From positions 2,558 to 12,575 of the forward strand of contig FN648986.1 of NCBI GenBank assembly GCA_000310025.1: DNA of 10,018 bases, given 5' to 3'. A model generated the notes under the pieces. The model searched no databases, had not been told where the DNA came from, and was given only the letters and a program-made list of their open reading frames with translations. Positions 8,669-10,018 of this stretch are shown one piece after another (position 1 is the first letter of the stretch; each line of letters opens with the position of its first letter). The position numbers and the translations under genes are program-made. The stretch is from Ectocarpus siliculosus. Taxonomy: Eukaryota; Sar; Phaeophyceae; Ectocarpales; Ectocarpaceae.

Positions 8669-8743
<75 letters not shown>

Positions 8744-9494
8744 GGTCGCCACGGCACTTCGTTGGCTAGGCGCTGCCATGGTGGCAACATTGCTCCAAGT
8801 TGGCGTGAGCATTCATAGTTTAGCTGCGCTACTCCCTCTACCTCCGAATGTAGTAGTGGTGCACTCGGCCCGTGCGTACCGGTAGAGCAGTATCCCGGTC
8901 CCGTATGTACCCCAATGGCAGATGAAAGGGGCGTATGTGGTTCCGCGAATTCGAAACCATCACCTGATAGCTCCCCTGGCGTCCCCAAGGCCTCCGATGC
9001 TTGGGACATCTGCACAGCTGTAGCAAGGAACGAGTGCAGCACCCTGCCGCGACGTTCACGGGCCCCGAAGCCCTCGCATGAATTTCTTGCATCTCGTCCC
9101 AAACTCCCCCGGGATGATGGGCTTTGCGACGCGTGGCGTTTCGCTGGTGGTGATTCACGTCCACTCACACTTCTGCGAGCCTCTCCGATAGCCGCAGGAG
9201 TGTCGCAAGGAAATGTGTTCGCGACGGTGGCTACACCGCCAGGCGCGCCGCTGACCGACAGATGGGAATTGCCCGACGGCTCGCTACCGGAAGAGGTCGC
9301 TGTCCGTTCTCGAGGAGGGTTTTGCTGCAAGAAGTTGGAACTCTCTCCAGTGTTCGCGCATGGGGCTGCGGGCAAGGGGTGCGACAACGGCTTTTGTGCT
9401 GGCGACCAGCCGCACCATCCACGCAGTCATCCGCGCCTGCATCATGATCAGCATCATGATGCGCCCCGCCAGCAGAGCGCGTGCTCGGCAGCAT
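5133..9494 (-). CDS. Multi-exon cysteine-rich protein, possibly a KDZ/Zisupton-type transposase N-terminal region
   Basis: This is a spliced gene model read by eye on the minus strand. Segments are 9494-8383 (with frame breaks), 8381-8149, 7705-7415, 7108-6682, 6333-6147, 6061-5931 and 5386-5133. The introns are 443, 306, 348, 85 and 544 bases, each GT...AG, and every junction keeps phase (2, 2, 0, 1, 0). The product of about 850 residues has a disordered N-terminus, a Gln26 tract, a PHD/RING-like cysteine cluster, an imperfect SWIM-like motif and a zinc ribbon. From memory, zinc modules of this sort precede the core of KDZ transposases, but no core is seen, so a host nuclear protein is an alternative. 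The last donor suggests the gene continues, perhaps into 4897-4477. Existence of the gene is well supported; its function is not. Confidence 0.6.
5387..5930 (-). other. Intron (544 bases)
   Basis: It runs from GTGAGT to TTCCAG and joins the two halves of the zinc ribbon in phase 0. Short frames inside (for example near 5451-5681 and 5617-5898 on the minus strand) have no supporting splice sites or motifs. Confidence 0.5.
5931..6061 (-). CDS. Exon with first half of a zinc ribbon (CPKCG)
   Basis: It starts after CCTTTGCAG, a good acceptor with a pyrimidine tract, in phase 1. The frame reads LSEDGERGKMEADAEIASLE, then AVCPKCGKGYVHLKSVRV, ending VP before the donor GTGAGT in phase 0. CPKCG is a typical zinc-ribbon knuckle. 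Its partner pair is in the next exon (GCVDCG). The competing frame of the same bases has the zinc residues out of register and ends at a stop right after the donor. Confidence 0.55.
6147..6333 (-). CDS. Exon with SWIM-like C-x-H motif and acidic stretch
   Basis: It begins after ATCATAG in phase 0 and reads ANGGTGCTSSKKGSSGKC then VHAHIVGLG. With the Cys from the previous exon the pattern is C-x7-C-x10-C-x-H. A SWIM finger is C-x-C-xn-C-x-H, so the second half fits and the first pair is stretched. An acidic run GGSDEDSGDEG follows. The zinc-ribbon reading continues in another frame, so an intron or a frame break is needed. I place the donor at AAGC|GTAATG (6146), which keeps phase with the TTTGCAG acceptor at 6062-6063. 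Other donors nearby are possible, so the right end of this exon is uncertain. Confidence 0.5.
6334..6681 (-). other. Intron (348 bases)
   Basis: It runs from GTGATA to ATCATAG. It holds no supported coding frame. Confidence 0.5.
6682..7108 (-). CDS. Exon with mixed acidic region leading into SWIM-like motif
   Basis: The acceptor is strong: GGTTTTGCAG after a pyrimidine-rich tract. The first base completes the codon left open by the previous exon, giving Asn. The frame then runs 142 codons to the donor AAG|GTGATA, phase 0. The first half is acidic and Pro/Ala-rich. The second half looks folded: TQGSFDTILRMAATAEEHG, then LLMRLGETQTYVVYYPGHRS and SWAHVETDFPQ, then a basic STRRRTTERKQ. It ends IQCK, whose Cys may be the first ligand of the SWIM-like group finished in the next exon. 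The last codons before the stop at 6631 beyond the donor look non-coding. Confidence 0.6.
7109..7414 (-). other. Intron (306 bases)
   Basis: It runs from GTGAGT to a pyrimidine-rich GGTTTTGCAG. Its 3' half is A/T-rich. I see nothing else in it. Confidence 0.55.
7415..7705 (-). CDS. Exon with basic linker and second Cys/His group
   Basis: This exon is bounded by a CATACAG acceptor (AG at 7706-7707 on the complement) and a GTGAGT donor directly after position 7415. It has 291 bases, entering and leaving in phase 2. It completes the preceding cysteine cluster (CKKNKADKR), then has a basic stretch (SRVIHRQARTSAFKLRLPL), a hydrophilic part with DRVMVITDTAEQ, and ends in a small Cys/His group CIVNCCDNRCHN across the next junction. 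I do not recognise a domain. A plus-strand frame over the same bases (7252-7713) is judged an antisense shadow, because only the minus frame has matched splice sites on both sides. Confidence 0.6.
7706..8148 (-). other. Intron (443 bases)
   Basis: It runs from GTGAGT to CATACAG between the two exons that share the cysteine cluster. It contains no convincing frame, RNA gene or repeat, apart from a run of nine G at about 7745 on the plus strand. Confidence 0.55.
8149..8381 (-). CDS. Exon with PHD/RING-like cysteine cluster
   Basis: The minus-strand frame gives EAKDASSGKPVPVIVPANAT, then a cluster with CC, C-x2-C (CRGC), WHCH, H, FICCFC, C-x-C and H. The order CxxC-x3-WHCH...FIC-x2-C recalls the second half of a PHD or RING cross-brace, but the first C-x2-C pair is missing. 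The exon ends CACGC before the donor GTGAGT (8148-8143), in phase 2. If not spliced, TGA follows at once. The cluster continues into the next exon: CLCHA at the junction is followed by CKK, so C-x-C-x2-C is completed only by splicing. This is good evidence for the junction. Upstream, either a nine-G frame break or a small intron joins it to the polyglutamine exon. Confidence 0.65.
8383..9426 (-). CDS. N-terminal exon: Ser/Pro-rich region and polyglutamine tract
   Basis: This is an open frame of 348 codons on the minus strand. It is Ser-, Gly- and Pro-rich and looks disordered (SVSGRESPPAKRHASQSPSS, then LHSFLATAVQMSQASEALG). PPAKRH could be part of a nuclear signal. A stretch ending MLPPWQRLANEVPWRP leads into 26 glutamines at 8742-8665, followed by a Pro/Leu/Gly-rich part and an acidic HEEEDE. 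The only in-frame ATG is internal (about 9013). Upstream, a neighbouring frame with ATG at 9494 encodes GGAHHDADHDAGADDC and looks coding, so the true start may be there with one frame shift or a tiny intron near 9390-9400. At the 3' end, the frame breaks at a run of nine G. A minus-strand GGTTTTGCAG acceptor at about 8451 offers an intron as the alternative. Confidence 0.6.
8665..8742 (-). repeat. Polyglutamine tract: (CAG)n with two CAA
   Basis: There are 26 Gln codons on the minus strand, of which 24 are CAG and two CAA. The longest uninterrupted CAG run is 19 units (8686-8742). Pure CAG/CTG runs of this length are prone to length change in replication. The tract is in the frame of the N-terminal exon. 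Confidence 0.9.
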
Positions 9495-10018
9495 GCCGCT
9501 CACCTCCTTCCATCAACGACTGACCGCTGCTGTGGTGGTCAACGGTGGAAGCCACGCTATGCAATGCCTCCCTCTAGAGGCTACGTGTCGATAAGGTAGC
9601 ACGGCCGCCCTGTCCGTCCTTCACAGCACCCGCACCTCGTGCGCGACGTGCGGAGAAATGTAGCTACAGCGCCGAGATTTCCCCACCCCAGGAGAGCTTT
9701 GTGAATAGAACCAAAAAGAGGTTCACCGAGGGAGCGCGCGCACGCGCATCTCCAACCAATGAGGAGACAGTAAATTTAGAAGTAAAGATCCCTTCGCACG
9801 GATGGTAAAATGCACTGGAGGTTCTGTTATAGAACCCCCCCCCTGTAATACCGAAAATACCTCCTAAACATCTACTATCAATGTGTAACCCAGTCTCTCG
9901 TGCAATGGGCCATGCGTCTTGAGGAACCCCTCTCTCAGCGTGTCTCAATTGTGTTCTACTGGACTTACTTCCTCTGGGACGTCCCACGTGTCCCACGATG
10001 TCCCATGGGACAGCCCTG
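9495..10018. other. Region upstream of the cysteine-rich gene, no supported gene
   Basis: It holds no frame that looks coding. A 110-codon minus frame at 9664-9996 has ordinary random composition. A short hairpin, GGTTCT-gttat-AGAACC (9820-9836), is next to a run of nine C. If the gene starts near 9494 its promoter should be here, but I see no clear TATA or initiator. Confidence 0.45.
9975..10012. promoter_or_regulatory. Cluster of GTCCCA/TGGGAC palindromes with a CACGTG core
   Basis: Five copies of GTCCCA or its complement lie in 38 bases. TGGGACGTCCCA (9975-9986) and TGTCCCATGGGACA (9999-10012) are perfect palindromes. CACGTG lies between them at 9985-9990. Forward copies start at 9981, 9990 and 10000, about one helical turn apart. 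This may be a binding-site cluster or a subterminal repeat of a transposon. The window ends just after it. Confidence 0.4.

Noticed and set aside
8151-8885. Plus-strand frame of 244 codons with polyalanine
   Set aside because: This is the antisense of the polyglutamine exon. Composition is repeat-driven, and there are no motifs.
8915-9523. Plus-strand frame of 202 codons
   Set aside because: It mirrors the N-terminal Ser/Pro-rich exon and lacks recognisable features of its own.
9664-9996. 110-codon minus-strand frame
   Set aside because: It has no motif, no coding-like composition and no splice support.

Overview
The window looks like nuclear DNA of a eukaryote with spliced genes, not a prokaryote. 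I find no operon, no ribosome binding sites and no RNA gene. There are long CAG/CAA glutamine tracts, a Ty1/copia-type LTR retrotransposon, and a gene whose exons can be joined with GTGAGT-type donors in consistent phase. This would suit a brown alga or another stramenopile, but the organism is a guess. Both recognisable units lie on the minus strand. Most long frames on the plus strand are antisense shadows of them.

Right to left on the minus strand (5' to 3'): positions 9495-10018 hold no gene I can support, only a dense palindromic cluster of GTCCCA/TGGGAC words at 9975-10012. From about 9494 to 5133 (perhaps to 4477) lies a multi-exon cysteine-rich gene. It starts with a Ser/Pro-rich N-terminus and a 26-Gln tract. 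A PHD/RING-like cysteine cluster follows and runs across a splice junction. Next come basic and acidic linkers, an imperfect SWIM-like C-x-H motif and a C-x2-C zinc-ribbon pair. The last two remind me of the N-terminal part of KDZ (Kyakuja-Dileera-Zisupton) transposases, but this is a resemblance from memory. No KDZ catalytic core is visible. The frame is broken once or twice at homopolymers in the N-terminal part.

From about 3920 down to the left edge is the 5' part of the retrotransposon: a tentative 612-bp LTR (3309-3920), an untranslated leader, and gag from the ATG at 3115. The reading frame then stays open for more than 2.2 kb and runs off position 1. It encodes Gag, a CHHC zinc knuckle, a very large Gln/Pro-rich domain, a retropepsin (DSGAT), a long low-complexity linker and the start of a GAG-pre-integrase domain. 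Integrase, reverse transcriptase, RNase H and the 3' LTR would lie beyond the left edge. Gag carries two frame breaks of opposite sign, so the copy is either slightly decayed or contains base-call errors.

Positions 3921-4476 and the introns show no convincing gene. I see no functional link between the retrotransposon and the cysteine-rich gene beyond shared strand and adjacency.
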